From Janthinobacterium sp. (lineage in GTDB: Bacteria > Pseudomonadota > Gammaproteobacteria > Burkholderiales > Burkholderiaceae_D): a stretch of DNA of 37,764 bases. Below the pieces are notes generated by a model that did no database searches, was not told the origin of the DNA, and worked only from the letters and a program-made list of their open reading frames with translations. Location: the NCBI RefSeq assembly GCF_009923995.1, contig NZ_RFSK01000057.1, forward strand, positions 1 to 37,764, written 5' to 3'. The translations under genes and the position numbers were made by a program. Positions 27,340-36,714 of the stretch are shown here, piece after piece (the stretch's first letter is position 1; every line of letters starts with the position of its first letter).

Positions 27340-28494
27340 TCAGGACTTCGCTTTGTAGTTGCGCACAGCCGTCAGGCTGTCGGACAAGGTGGGCATTTCG
27401 ATGGCCAGGTTGCTGGCCTGCACCTGGCGCAGCAGGGCTTGCGCCGTCTGCGTGCTGCGGGCGCGCGTATCGAAATACTTGGCCAGCGCATCCTGGGCGG
27501 CGATCAAGTCGTTGCGGAAGGCCGTTTCATTGCGCGACAGCAAAGCCATGCGGGCATTCAGCAGGCGCAGCTTGACGTTTTCACGCAGGAAATACGACTG
27601 GGTCGGCGACAGCATCAGCGCTTCCGGCGTATCGACGCGGCGGATGCGGATCAGCTGGCGCACGTCGTTCCACATGTCGCCGCTCCACGTATTCCAGCCG
27701 TCGCGCACGGTCTGCAGCAGCGGTTCGGGCGCCGGCGGACCGACCAGCTTGCCGGCCGCATCGCGCACGGGCTTGGCCTTGGCCTTGCCCGGCTTTTCCG
27801 GCGCGGCCGGCAAGGCCGGCGTTTCGTCGGACAGCATGGGCAAGGCGTCGATCTGGGCGATCACGGCGTCCAGGCGCAGGGCCACGCCCGTCGAATCGAC
27901 GCTGGGCAGGGCCTTGAGTTTTTCCATGTCGCGGCCGATGGCGCGGCGGATGGTGATGAATTGCGGCTTGTCCGAGCGCGACAGGCTGCGGTCCGCGTTT
28001 TGCAGGGCGATCAGCGCGCCCGGCACGTTGCCGGCCAGCTGCAGCTGCTGGCTGGCCGTCGACAGCACCTGCTCAATTTCCGTCAGCGCCCACTCGTCGC
28101 GGTTCTTCGACAGGTCGTTGTAGAGTTGTTCGAGCGCAAGCTGCTGGCTCTGGGTTTCGCTCTGGCGGTTTTCCAGCGCGCCCACCTTCACTTGCAGCTC
28201 TTTCGTGCCCTCTTGCACGTTGCGCGCCAGCACGCCCGTTTCGGCATTGCTGACGTCGCCCTTTTGCAGGCGCTTGGCGACTTCTTCGCGCAAATTACGG
28301 ATCTGCTTGCTGGTCGACCAGCTTTGCGCAGCCAGCAGCACGGCCAGCACGATGACGGCGATACTCATGGGCTTTTGCAGCTGCTCGAGCAGGCTCGGCG
28401 CGCGGCCAGCGGGTTGGTCGGCCGCCTGCGGCGCCGTCTTCACGGCGCTGCCAGGCGTTGCATTCGGTTCGGAGAGTGTAGGCATTTCGTTCAT
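27340..28494 (-). CDS. hemX: HemX, membrane-anchored tetrapyrrole biosynthesis protein
   Basis: The 384-residue protein has a cytoplasmic tail of ~40 residues, one membrane helix (about 43-62, MSIAVIVLAVLLAAQ) and a long coiled-coil periplasmic part (KQIRNLREEVAKRLQKGD onward). It is often annotated as uroporphyrinogen-III C-methyltransferase-like, but it lacks the methyltransferase domain and that activity is doubtful. Its ATG overlaps the hemD stop as ATGA at 28491-28494, and hemY starts 4 nt after its stop, so all are co-translated. Confidence 0.93.
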   Translation of the reverse strand: MNEMPTLSEPNATPGSAVKTAPQAADQPAGRAPSLLEQLQKPMSIAVIVLAVLLAAQSWSTSKQIRNLREEVAKRLQKGDVSNAETGVLARNVQEGTKELQVKVGALENRQSETQSQQLALEQLYNDLSKNRDEWALTEIEQVLSTASQQLQLAGNVPGALIALQNADRSLSRSDKPQFITIRRAIGRDMEKLKALPSVDSTGVALRLDAVIAQIDALPMLSDETPALPAAPEKPGKAKAKPVRDAAGKLVGPPAPEPLLQTVRDGWNTWSGDMWNDVRQLIRIRRVDTPEALMLSPTQSYFLRENVKLRLLNARMALLSRNETAFRNDLIAAQDALAKYFDTRARSTQTAQALLRQVQASNLAIEMPTLSDSLTAVRNYKAKS

Positions 28495-29282
28495 GGTCGT
28501 GATTGTAACGCGGCGAGCACTCCTGCGTCGCCTGATCCTGTCAAGGTAACCCGGGCAAACCCCAGGGCGGCCGCCGTTTGTGCAATGCGGGCGTGCGGCA
28601 CGATCAGATGCTGTTGTTGCATTTTTGCAACAGCTTGCTTTTCGCCGCCCGTTTCCCCCAGCGCCGCCAGCAATGCCAGCAAGCCGCGCAGCGCTTCCGA
28701 GCTGGTGATGATCCAGTCGTTATTATGCTGCAACAACTGTTCCAGGGTCGCCCGCAAGGCCGGCGTCAGGGCCGGCACCTGGCGGCGGTAGGCCGTGACG
28801 AACTCGACAGTAGCGCCCGCCCCGCGCAAGCCGTCGGCCAGGAAATCGCGTCCGCCGTCGCCGCGCACGATCAGCACGCGCTTGCCGCGCAGGGCCGGCA
28901 AGTCCAGCGCCAGCAGCAGGTGCTCGGAATCGCTGCGCGCCGTATCGAGCGGGCTCGTGATGCTGGCGTTGGCTTCAGTGACGCCGTGGGCGGCCAGCGC
29001 CATCCGGCTGCCCTCACCCACCACGGCCAGCGGCACGCCGGCCGGCCACGCCTCAAGGTGCGCAAAGACGCAGTCGATGGCGTTCGGCGAGACGAACACC
29101 ACCAGCGCATAGTCGCGCAGGCGGGCCAGCACGGCCTGCAGCCGCGCGCATTCCTCGGCGCCGTCGAGGGCGTGGATTTCCAGCAGCGGCAGCAGCTGCA
29201 CGGGCAAGCCCAGCGCCGCGATTTTGGCGGCCAGCGGCCCCGCTTGCGCCGCGGGCCGCGTGATCACCACGGTGTCAGGCAT
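28491..29282 (-). CDS. hemD: Uroporphyrinogen-III synthase
   Basis: The 263-residue protein starts [20 protein letters not shown] and has the usual weakly conserved HemD marks: [61 protein letters not shown] and [13 protein letters not shown]. It closes hydroxymethylbilane into uroporphyrinogen III, inverting ring D. Its start overlaps the end of hemC by 8 nt and its stop overlaps the start of hemX. The much longer open frame upstream runs through hemC in another frame and is not coding. Confidence 0.95.
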   Translation of the reverse strand: MPDTVVITRPAAQAGPLAAKIAALGLPVQLLPLLEIHALDGAEECARLQAVLARLRDYALVVFVSPNAIDCVFAHLEAWPAGVPLAVVGEGSRMALAAHGVTEANASITSPLDTARSDSEHLLLALDLPALRGKRVLIVRGDGGRDFLADGLRGAGATVEFVTAYRRQVPALTPALRATLEQLLQHNNDWIITSSEALRGLLALLAALGETGGEKQAVAKMQQQHLIVPHARIAQTAAALGFARVTLTGSGDAGVLAALQSRP

Positions 29283-30321
29283 GCGGCGCGAGGCCTTCAT
29301 GGTTGTCGGGCGTGACGGCGCACGAGGCGAGGATGCCGGCCGCGTCCTGGGCGCGCAACAGCTCGGCCACCTGCTCGCCCAGCTGTTCCGGCGCGCTGGC
29401 GGGGCCGCTGACATCGGCGCTGGCCATGCGCGCGCCGTCCGGCGTGGCGACCATGGCGCGCAAGCGCATCTGTGCGCCCTCGACGGTGGCGAACGCGGCC
29501 AGCGGAATCTGGCAGCTGCCGCCGAAGATCTTCGACACCTTGCGCTCGGCCGTGACGGCCTGCGCCGTATCGGCATGGTTCAGCGGCGCCAGCAGGCGCA
29601 CCAGGTCGGCGCCATCCGGCCGCGCGCCGCGAATCTCGATCGCCATGGCGCCCTGGCCGGCGGCCGGCAGGCTGTCTTCCGGCGCCAGCACGGCGCGGAT
29701 GCGCGACGCCAGGCCCAGGCGCTTCAGGCCGGCGGCGGCCAGGATGATGGCGGCGTAATCACCACGGTCGAGCTTGCCCAAGCGGGTGTCGAGGTTGCCG
29801 CGCAGGGGCAGAATCGTCAGGTGCGGATAGCGGGCGGCGATCAGCGACTGGCGGCGCAGGCTGCTGGTACCGACGACGGCGCCATGCGGCAGCTCGGCCA
29901 GGCTGGCGTAGTCGTTCGAGACGAACGCGTCGCGCGGGTCTTCGCGCTCGAGGATGGCGGCCAGGCTGTAGCCTTCCGGCAACTCCATCGGCACGTCTTT
30001 CAGCGAATGCACGGCCAGGTCGGCGCGCCCCTCTTCCATCGCCACTTCCAGTTCCTTGACGAACAGGCCCTTGCCGCCTACCTTGGACAGCGCGCGGTCC
30101 AGGATCTGGTCGCCGCGTGTGGTCATGCCGAGAATTTCAACGCTACACTGTGGATATAATGCGGCCAGGCGCGCACGCACATGCTCAGCTTGCCACATGG
30201 CAAGACGGCTCTCGCGCGTGGCGATCACCAGCCGGGAAGGAATATTCGGGGTCAATTCGGATGCTTTCAAAACAAGGTTCTTTCGCTGTCGTGTTGTTAT
30301 CGCTATGCTTAGCGTTGCCAT
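29275..30321 (-). CDS. hemC: Hydroxymethylbilane synthase (porphobilinogen deaminase)
   Basis: The product has 348 residues from the chosen ATG. It contains [68 protein letters not shown] and the dipyrromethane-binding cysteine C270 in [11 protein letters not shown]. It links four porphobilinogens. The conserved part begins about residue 29; E. coli HemC starts only 5 residues before the same point. The true start is therefore uncertain, possibly a TTG near 30270, since no ribosome site marks any candidate. It is first in hemCDXY and divergent from ppc. Confidence 0.95.
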   Translation of the reverse strand: MATLSIAITTRQRKNLVLKASELTPNIPSRLVIATRESRLAMWQAEHVRARLAALYPQCSVEILGMTTRGDQILDRALSKVGGKGLFVKELEVAMEEGRADLAVHSLKDVPMELPEGYSLAAILEREDPRDAFVSNDYASLAELPHGAVVGTSSLRRQSLIAARYPHLTILPLRGNLDTRLGKLDRGDYAAIILAAAGLKRLGLASRIRAVLAPEDSLPAAGQGAMAIEIRGARPDGADLVRLLAPLNHADTAQAVTAERKVSKIFGGSCQIPLAAFATVEGAQMRLRAMVATPDGARMASADVSGPASAPEQLGEQVAELLRAQDAAGILASCAVTPDNHEGLAPHA

Positions 30322-30519
30322 TTCGGGGACGTGATACCGATATGTATCGAAATTGTGCCCGCCGTCGCTATAATCGTTATCCCTTTGCCTATACGGCCAA
30401 GTCAGGCTAGCGTCCATGTTCAAGACCACAAATTTTATCATGCGCCCCCTCCCCCCTGCGGCTAAACGCCCGGTGCGATCTTCATTCCCTTGCTTTTACA
30501 CCTACTTTGGTTCTTTATT
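30322..30519. promoter_or_regulatory. Divergent hemC/ppc promoter region
   Basis: The 198-nt gap has a perfect plus-strand TATAAT at 30369-30374, about 150 nt before ppc, without a convincing -35. A small dyad GATAC-N6-GTATC (30333-30348) lies between it and hemC. The region is notably A+T-richer than the flanking genes. The owner of each promoter element cannot be fixed by eye. Confidence 0.4.
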
Positions 30520-33369
30520 ATGCTCAATGATGCCGTAGCACCAGAAATAGTCCCCCCGGCCGGCGCCGACAAGGATGCGCCGCTGAAAGAAGATATCCGC
30601 CTGCTGGGCCGCCTGCTGGGCGACGTGCTGCGCGAACAGGAGGGCGACGCCGTCTTCAACGTGGTGGAAACCATCCGCCAGACGTCCGTGCGCTTCCGCC
30701 GCGAGGCGGACGCGGGGGCCGCGCTGGAACTGGACGCCATGCTGAAGGAACTGAGCCGCGAACAGACGATCTCCGTCGTGCGCGCCTTTTCCTACTTCTC
30801 GCACCTGGCCAACATCGCGGAAGACCAGCACCACATCCGCCGCCGCCGCGCCCACCTGCTGGCCGGCTCGCCCGCGCAGAAGGGCAGCGTCAGCTTCGCG
30901 CTGAAGAAGCTGCGCGCCGCCGGCGTGCCGCGCGCCACCGTCGACACCTTCTTCCAGGATGCGCTGATCGCCCCCGTGCTGACGGCCCACCCGACGGAAG
31001 TGCAGCGCAAGAGCATCCTCGACGCGGAACACGACATCGCCCGCCTGCTGGCCGAGCGCGACCTGCCCCTGACGCCGAAGGAACGGCACGCCAACATGCA
31101 GCTGCTGCGCTCACGCGTATCCACCCTGTGGCAGACGCGCATGCTGCGCTACTCGAAGCTGACGGTGGCCGACGAGATCGAAAACGCCCTGTCCTATTAC
31201 CGCATCACCTTCCTGCGCGAACTGCCGGGCCTGTATGACGACATCGAGGACGATATCGCCGCCGAATACCCGAACGGCGACGGCACGGTCGAACCCATCA
31301 ATGCCGCCTACGTGCAGATGGGCAGCTGGATCGGCGGCGACCGCGACGGCAATCCCAACGTCAACGCGGGCACCATGCAGCACGCGCTGGCGCGCCACGC
31401 CACCACCATCCTCGACTTCTACCTCGACGAAGTGCATGCGCTGGGCGCGGAACTGTCCGTCTCGACCCTGATGGTGGGCGTCAGCGCCGAGCTGCAGGCG
31501 CTGGCCGACCAGTCGCCGGATGCCTCGCCCCACCGCAGCGACGAGCCCTACCGCCGCGCCCTGATCGGCATCTATGCGCGCCTGGCCGCCACGGCGCGGG
31601 CCCTGGGCGCCACCAACATCCTGCGCAAGGAAGTGGGCGCGGCGGCCGCCTATCCGGACGCGGCCGCCTTCGTGGCCGACCTGCGCACCATCGTCGCCTC
31701 GCTGGAAGCCCACCACGGCGCCGCCCTCGTGCGCCCCCGCCTGGCCACCTTGGCGCGCGCGGCCGACATCTTCGGTTTCCACCTGGCGTCGCTGGACATG
31801 CGCCAGACGTCCGACGTGCACGAGCGCGTGCTGGCCGACCTGTTCGCCCGGAGCGGCGTGGCGGCCGATTACGCGGGCCTGTCCGAGGCGGACAAGGAAG
31901 CGCTGCTGCTGAGCGAACTGGCGCAGCCGCGCCTGCTGTACTCGCCCTACATCAGCTACGCCGCGGAAACGGATTCCGAACTGGCGATCCTGCGCGCGGC
32001 GCGCGACATCCGCCAGCGCTACGGCGCGCGGGCCATCCGCAACTACATCATCTCGCACACGGAAACCGTGTCCGACCTGCTGGAAGTGCTGCTGCTGCAA
32101 AAGGAAACGGGCTTGCTGCGCACCGACTGGAAGGCGGGCGGCGACGGCGACAGCACGTGCGAGCTGATGGTCATCCCCCTGTTCGAGACCATCCCCGACC
32201 TGCAGCGCGCGGCCGGCATCATGAGCCAGGTCATGGCCTTGCCTTTGGTCAAACAATTGATCGCCAAGCAGGGCCAGCTGCAGGAAGTCATGCTCGGCTA
32301 TTCCGACTCGAACAAGGATGGCGGCTTCCTCACGTCCAACTGGGAACTGTACAAGGCGGAACTGGCGCTCGTCGCCGACTTCCAGAAGGCCGGCGTCAAG
32401 CTGCGCCTGTTCCACGGCCGCGGCGGCACGGTGGGCCGGGGCGGCGGCCCCAGCTACGAAGCCATCCTGGCCCAGCCGCCGGGCACCGTCAACGGCCAGA
32501 TCCGCCTGACGGAACAGGGCGAGATCATCGCCTCGAAGTTTTCCAATGCGGAAATCGGCCGGCGCAACCTCGAATTGCTCGTCGCCGCCACGCTGGAAGC
32601 GAGCCTGGCGCCGCAGGAAGCCAATCCGGCCCGCACCAGCCAGCTGGCGCAGTTCGAAGCCGTCATGGCGCAGCTGTCGGACCTGGCCTATCACGCCTAC
32701 CGCCACCTCGTGTACGAAACGCCCGGCTTTACGGAGTATTTCTTCTCGGCCACGCCCATCGCGGAAATCGCCGAGCTGAACCTCGGTTCGCGCCCCGCCT
32801 CGCGCAAGGCCAACCAGCGCATCGAAGACTTGCGCGCCATTCCCTGGGGCTTTTCCTGGGGCCAGTGCCGTTTGCTGCTGCCGGGCTGGTTCGGCTTCGG
32901 CAGCGCCATCGAGGCGTGGATCAATGACGGCGAGCACGCGTCGAAAGATGACAGGATTGCCACCCTGCGCGCCATGTACGCCGAATGGCCCTTCTTCGCC
33001 ACCCTGCTGTCGAACATGGACATGGTGCTGGCCAAGACGGACCTGGCCATCGCCTCGCGCTACGCGGAACTGGTGGCCGACCAGGACTTGCGCGAGCGCA
33101 TCTACAAGCGCATCACGGACGAACACGGCAACACCCTGCGCTGCCTGGAGCTGATCACCGGCAACACGGAGCGCCTGGCGGGCAACCCGCTGCTGGCCCG
33201 CTCGATCCAGAACCGCTTCGCCTATCTCGACCCGCTGAACCACTTGCAGGTGGAATTGATCAAGCGCAACCGCGCCCTGTCGGCGGAAAGCAGGATCGAC
33301 GAGCGCGTCCATCGCGGCATCCAGCTGTCGATCAACGGCGTCGCGGCCGGCCTGCGCAACACGGGCTGA
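30520..33369 (+). CDS. ppc: Phosphoenolpyruvate carboxylase
   Basis: The 949-residue enzyme adds bicarbonate to phosphoenolpyruvate to make oxaloacetate, refilling the TCA cycle. Marks are the catalytic H157 in [24 protein letters not shown], the second active-site block [19 protein letters not shown], the [15 protein letters not shown] loop, and the invariant C-terminal RNTG. The start at [10 protein letters not shown] is preferred over an ATG 30 nt upstream that would add a hydrophobic stretch not seen in the family. It ends with a clear terminator. Confidence 0.97.
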   Translation: MLNDAVAPEIVPPAGADKDAPLKEDIRLLGRLLGDVLREQEGDAVFNVVETIRQTSVRFRREADAGAALELDAMLKELSREQTISVVRAFSYFSHLANIAEDQHHIRRRRAHLLAGSPAQKGSVSFALKKLRAAGVPRATVDTFFQDALIAPVLTAHPTEVQRKSILDAEHDIARLLAERDLPLTPKERHANMQLLRSRVSTLWQTRMLRYSKLTVADEIENALSYYRITFLRELPGLYDDIEDDIAAEYPNGDGTVEPINAAYVQMGSWIGGDRDGNPNVNAGTMQHALARHATTILDFYLDEVHALGAELSVSTLMVGVSAELQALADQSPDASPHRSDEPYRRALIGIYARLAATARALGATNILRKEVGAAAAYPDAAAFVADLRTIVASLEAHHGAALVRPRLATLARAADIFGFHLASLDMRQTSDVHERVLADLFARSGVAADYAGLSEADKEALLLSELAQPRLLYSPYISYAAETDSELAILRAARDIRQRYGARAIRNYIISHTETVSDLLEVLLLQKETGLLRTDWKAGGDGDSTCELMVIPLFETIPDLQRAAGIMSQVMALPLVKQLIAKQGQLQEVMLGYSDSNKDGGFLTSNWELYKAELALVADFQKAGVKLRLFHGRGGTVGRGGGPSYEAILAQPPGTVNGQIRLTEQGEIIASKFSNAEIGRRNLELLVAATLEASLAPQEANPARTSQLAQFEAVMAQLSDLAYHAYRHLVYETPGFTEYFFSATPIAEIAELNLGSRPASRKANQRIEDLRAIPWGFSWGQCRLLLPGWFGFGSAIEAWINDGEHASKDDRIATLRAMYAEWPFFATLLSNMDMVLAKTDLAIASRYAELVADQDLRERIYKRITDEHGNTLRCLELITGNTERLAGNPLLARSIQNRFAYLDPLNHLQVELIKRNRALSAESRIDERVHRGIQLSINGVAAGLRNTG

Positions 33370-33386
33370 CGCCAGCGGCAGGCAGG

Positions 33387-33413
33387 GGCCGGCACCGCAA
33401 GGGCCGGCCTTTT
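33387..33413 (+). terminator. Rho-independent terminator of ppc
   Basis: GGCCGGC (33387-33393) pairs with GCCGGCC (33403-33409), followed by TTTT (33410-33413). It is 17 nt after the ppc stop codon. Confidence 0.85.
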
Positions 33414-33534
33414 GCTTTCCCAATGGAAAAATATTCTCAAGAAAGCAACATTTGGTATTACACTAGCGTCGGATACTTTCCCCTCTCCGGCGCCACGCGC
33501 ACCGCAGCGGCCAACCATGACGCCAGGGGCGCGG

Positions 33535-35313
33535 ATGAGCAAATGGTCGATTGAAACCTTGAGTGCGGCATGCGCCGCCCTCGTCCTGATCATGCTGGGC
33601 TGGCTGGCGGGCGTCGCCTGGGCCGAACTCGGTGCCTGGGAACATGCGGGCCTGGCCCTGCTGCTGCTCGCCGCCGGCAGCACGGCACTCTGGCTGATGC
33701 ACAAGCTGCGCACCCACCTGGCCAGCACGCGCCAGCAGCTCGACGCCAGCGCCACGCGCTACCGCGACCTGGCCGAGACGGCGCAGGACGGCATGTGGCA
33801 AACGGATGCGCAAGGCACGATTTTGCATATCAACCAGCGCCTGTGCGACATCCTGGGCATGCCGGCGGAAGACTTGCTGGGCCACAAGATGAGCGAATAC
33901 CACGACGAAGCCACCCTACAGCGCCTGTGCCCGCTACGCCGCGCCGCCGAACAAAGCTGCATGGGAGAACTGCGCTTCCTGCACGGCGACGGCACGGAAC
34001 GCTGGGTCATGCTCAGCGGGCGGCGCCTGTACGACCGCCAGGGACGCCTGACGGGCGCGCTCGTGCTGATCAGCGACATCACCGAACACGCGCTGGCCCT
34101 GGCCCATGCGGAGCTGGAAAGCCGCGTCGCCCTGCGCACGGCCCAGCTGCAGGACGTGAATGCCCGCCTGTCCGCCGAGGTCGCCATGCGCGCGCAGACG
34201 GAAGCGGCGCTGGCGCGCAGCGAGGAGCGGCTGCAGGACATCATCTCCATGATGCCCCTGTCGCTGTTCCTGAAGGATGCCGAGTCGCGCGTCGTGCTGA
34301 TGAACCAGGCCTGCGAGCAGCAATGGGGCGTGCGCCACCAGGACATCGCCGACGGGCGCGACCTGCTGCACTTTCCCCACGACCAGAACGCCGGTTTCCA
34401 GGCGGCGGACCGGCAAGCCTTTGCCAGCCGCCAGGTGGTGATCCGCGAAGAACTCATATGGAATGCCCAGCTGCAGGAAAACCGCCTCGTGCAGACGCAC
34501 AAGAAACCCGTCTTCGACGCCGACGGCCGGCCGCAGATGATCATCGCCATGGCCATCGACATCACGGACAGCAAGCGCAACGAGGAAAACCTGCAGCGCT
34601 CGCTGGCCCAGCTGCGCGAGCTGTCCGACCACCAGCAGACCATCAAGGAAGAGGAACGGCGGCGCATCGCGCTCGACATCCACGATGACCTGGGACAAAA
34701 CCTGATGGTGCTGCGCATCGACGTGTCGCTGCTGCACGCGCGCACGGCCGCCGCGCACCCGCGCCTGCACCGCCATGCGCAGCGCGTGCTCGACACCATC
34801 GACGCCACCATCCGCTCCGTGCGCAGCATCATCAACGACTTGCACCCGAGCACCCTGGAACTGGGCCTGGTGCCGGCGGCCGAATGGCTGATACGCCAGA
34901 TGGAAGGCCGCGGCGCCATCCGCTACCGCCTGCACATCGCCAGCGACGCGCCCGACCTGGGCCTGGACCAGCGCCAGACGTCGGCCATCTTCCGCGTGCT
35001 GCAGGAATCGCTGTCGAACATCGTGCGCCACGCCCAGGCCAGCGAAGTGGACGTGGCGCTGGCGCAGGATGCGCAAGCCATCGTGCTGCGCATCAGCGAC
35101 AACGGCATCGGCATGCAGCCTGGCGACCACGGCAAGCAGGCCGCCTTCGGCCTGAAAAGCATCCGCGAGCGCGTGCACGCGCTGGGCGGCGAGCTGCGCA
35201 TCGACAGCCAGGCGGGCCAGGGCACGGCGCTGGCGATCCGCCTGCCACAGGCGTCCCCCGGCCACAGCCAGGGCATGAGCGCCGAAAAGTTAGCAAAAAC
35301 AGTAGCAAATTAA
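33535..35313 (+). CDS. PAS-domain sensor histidine kinase (HisKA_3/NarL type), no adjacent response regulator
   Basis: The product has 592 residues: two N-terminal membrane helices (about 9-30 and 38-56) with almost no periplasmic loop, PAS 1 (~73-185), a coiled-coil linker, PAS 2 (~228-345), and a HisKA_3 dimerisation helix with the phospho-acceptor H383 in RRRIALDIHDDLGQNL. A HATPase domain follows (LQESLSNIVRHAQA, ISDNGIGM, GLKSIRERVHALGGEL). Such kinases phosphorylate LuxR/NarL-type regulators, none of which is in this window. The lack of a sensor loop suggests an intracellular or membrane-derived signal through the PAS domains. AGGGG before the ATG at 33535 fixes the start over upstream ATGs. 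Confidence 0.9.
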   Translation: MSKWSIETLSAACAALVLIMLGWLAGVAWAELGAWEHAGLALLLLAAGSTALWLMHKLRTHLASTRQQLDASATRYRDLAETAQDGMWQTDAQGTILHINQRLCDILGMPAEDLLGHKMSEYHDEATLQRLCPLRRAAEQSCMGELRFLHGDGTERWVMLSGRRLYDRQGRLTGALVLISDITEHALALAHAELESRVALRTAQLQDVNARLSAEVAMRAQTEAALARSEERLQDIISMMPLSLFLKDAESRVVLMNQACEQQWGVRHQDIADGRDLLHFPHDQNAGFQAADRQAFASRQVVIREELIWNAQLQENRLVQTHKKPVFDADGRPQMIIAMAIDITDSKRNEENLQRSLAQLRELSDHQQTIKEEERRRIALDIHDDLGQNLMVLRIDVSLLHARTAAAHPRLHRHAQRVLDTIDATIRSVRSIINDLHPSTLELGLVPAAEWLIRQMEGRGAIRYRLHIASDAPDLGLDQRQTSAIFRVLQESLSNIVRHAQASEVDVALAQDAQAIVLRISDNGIGMQPGDHGKQAAFGLKSIRERVHALGGELRIDSQAGQGTALAIRLPQASPGHSQGMSAEKLAKTVAN

Positions 35314-35369
35314 GTATGCAGCGACGGCATAAAAACGTATAGTGAGTTTTTTTCTTTGAGGAAACTACC

Positions 35370-36524
35370 ATGCCGCCACGGTTCTCCTGCCTTCCCGCCA
35401 CGCCGCTGCCGCGCCTGGCCCTGCTGCTGTTGCTGTCCATCACGCCCCTTGCCGGCGCCAGCATCTATGCCGAACATGGCTTCGGCGAGAAAGGCGGCGA
35501 TGGCAGCATCGCGTCCGACCTGAACCCGGCGGGCCTGGTGGCCGGCATCATCACGGAAGAGGAAGGCCGGCGCCGCGCCGTGGTCTACCAGCACGGCCGC
35601 ATCCGCGAGCTGGGTACCCTGGGCGGCAATGAAGGTTTCACCAAGGCAATCAATACCCATGGCGTGGTGGTCGGTTCCGCGCAGACGGCCAGCGGCGCCT
35701 GGCATGCCTTCCGCTATGAGGAAGCGGCCGGCATGCGCGACCTGGGCACCCTGGGCGGCACCAGCAGCTATGCCACGGCCATCACGCGCGACGGCACGAT
35801 CGCCGGCTATGCCGATACGAGCGGCGGCGACTTCCACGCCTTCGTCACGAAAGCCGATCACACCCTGCAAGACCTGGGCACCCTGGGCGGCGCCAGCAGC
35901 TATGCCAGCGGCCTGAACACGCATGGCGTGGTGGTGGTGGGCACGGCGCAGCGCAGCGACGGCTTCCGCCGCGCCTTCGTCTACCGCCCCGGCGAGGGCA
36001 TGCAGGAAATCGGCACCCTGCCTGGCGGACGCATCAGCTCGGCCACCGCCATCAATGACGCGGGCCTGATCGTGGGCGCCTCGGAAACGGAAAAACGCCG
36101 CTGGCATGCGTTCGCCTGGGACGGCAAGCGCATGCTCGACCTGGGCGCCATGATCGGCCAGGGCGACAGCTACGCCACGGCCGTCAATGCGGCCGGCCAC
36201 GTCGTCGGCAGCGTCAAGATCAATGGCTATGAACCGATGACCTTTGTCTACAAGGAAGGCGTGATGACGGTGCGCCGCCGCGACGACGGCCTGTACCTGA
36301 CCAACAAGATCACGGATGCGGGCCTGGTGGTGGGCGCCGTCTACACGGGACATAAATTCCAGGCGTTTGCCGTCTCGTCGCGCGCGGCGCCGCCACCACA
36401 GCGCAGCAACCCGCTGGACTGGCTGGTCATCACCTTCGTCATCGGCGCCAGCGGCGTGCTGCTGTACAAGCTGCAGCGCCGCCACCGCGCGGGCCTGGCG
36501 GGCCAGCACATGCATTTCCTGTAA
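35370..36524 (+). CDS. HAF-repeat exported protein with a C-terminal membrane anchor
   Basis: The 384-residue protein has a signal peptide (cleaved near LAGASIYA) and six or seven ~40-residue repeats. Each has the form D-L-G-T-L-G-G-x-x-S-Y-A-x-A-I-N-x-x-G-x-V-V-G (clear at LGTLGGNEGFTKAINTHGVV, DLGTLGGTSSYATAI and DLGTLGGASSYASGLN), the HAF repeat that likely forms a beta-propeller-like fold. A C-terminal hydrophobic helix (LDWLVITFVIGASGVLLY) is followed by a basic tail (KLQRRHRAG). This anchor resembles a sorting-type end, but no PEP motif is present. A GAGGAAA site precedes the ATG. It follows the histidine kinase gene by 56 nt, yet a functional link is not shown. The function is unknown. 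Confidence 0.85.
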   Translation: MPPRFSCLPATPLPRLALLLLLSITPLAGASIYAEHGFGEKGGDGSIASDLNPAGLVAGIITEEEGRRRAVVYQHGRIRELGTLGGNEGFTKAINTHGVVVGSAQTASGAWHAFRYEEAAGMRDLGTLGGTSSYATAITRDGTIAGYADTSGGDFHAFVTKADHTLQDLGTLGGASSYASGLNTHGVVVVGTAQRSDGFRRAFVYRPGEGMQEIGTLPGGRISSATAINDAGLIVGASETEKRRWHAFAWDGKRMLDLGAMIGQGDSYATAVNAAGHVVGSVKINGYEPMTFVYKEGVMTVRRRDDGLYLTNKITDAGLVVGAVYTGHKFQAFAVSSRAAPPPQRSNPLDWLVITFVIGASGVLLYKLQRRHRAGLAGQHMHFL

Positions 36525-36545
36525 GGCTGCGCGCGGTACGGGCGT

Positions 36546-36569
36546 AAAAAAGGAGGCTCGCGCCTCCTT
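36546..36569 (-). terminator. Rho-independent terminator of rpoD
   Basis: AAGGAGGC (36550-36557) pairs with GCCTCCTT (36562-36569) around TCGC, with a T-run on the minus strand (36546-36551). It lies after the third repeat element, so the rpoD mRNA would include that element in its 3' UTR. Confidence 0.85.
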
Positions 36570-36596
36570 CCAAATATACTCAACAACTACCACGAC

Positions 36597-36710
36597 GCCT
36601 GACAGAACCGTCGCGAGCGGAAGTGCATTGTGGCCGAGACGCGGAACTGTACTTTAGTACAGCGAGCATCGCAGGCCGCAAGTCACGACGCGCAGCAGGT
36701 ACTGACAGGT
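36597..36710 (-). repeat. 114-bp dispersed structured element, copy 3
   Basis: Ends GCCTGACAGAACC and GGTACTGACAGGT pair at 10 of 13 positions. TTGTGGCC (36628-36635) pairs with GGCCGCAA (36674-36681), and CTGTAC-TTTA-GTACAG (36647-36662) forms the tip. It begins 4 nt after the rpoD stop codon in the rpoD direction and is followed by the rpoD terminator. Confidence 0.85.
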
Positions 36711-36714
36711 GTCT

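Noticed and set aside
28491..29576. Long 361-codon frame as a HemD with an N-terminal extension
   Set aside because: The first 98 codons are the hemC gene read in another frame. The HemD homologous start ([10 protein letters not shown]) is at 29282.
36440..36524. PEP-CTERM sorting signal at the end of the HAF-repeat protein
   Set aside because: The helix and basic tail fit, but the Pro-Glu-Pro motif is missing. It is reported only as a membrane anchor.
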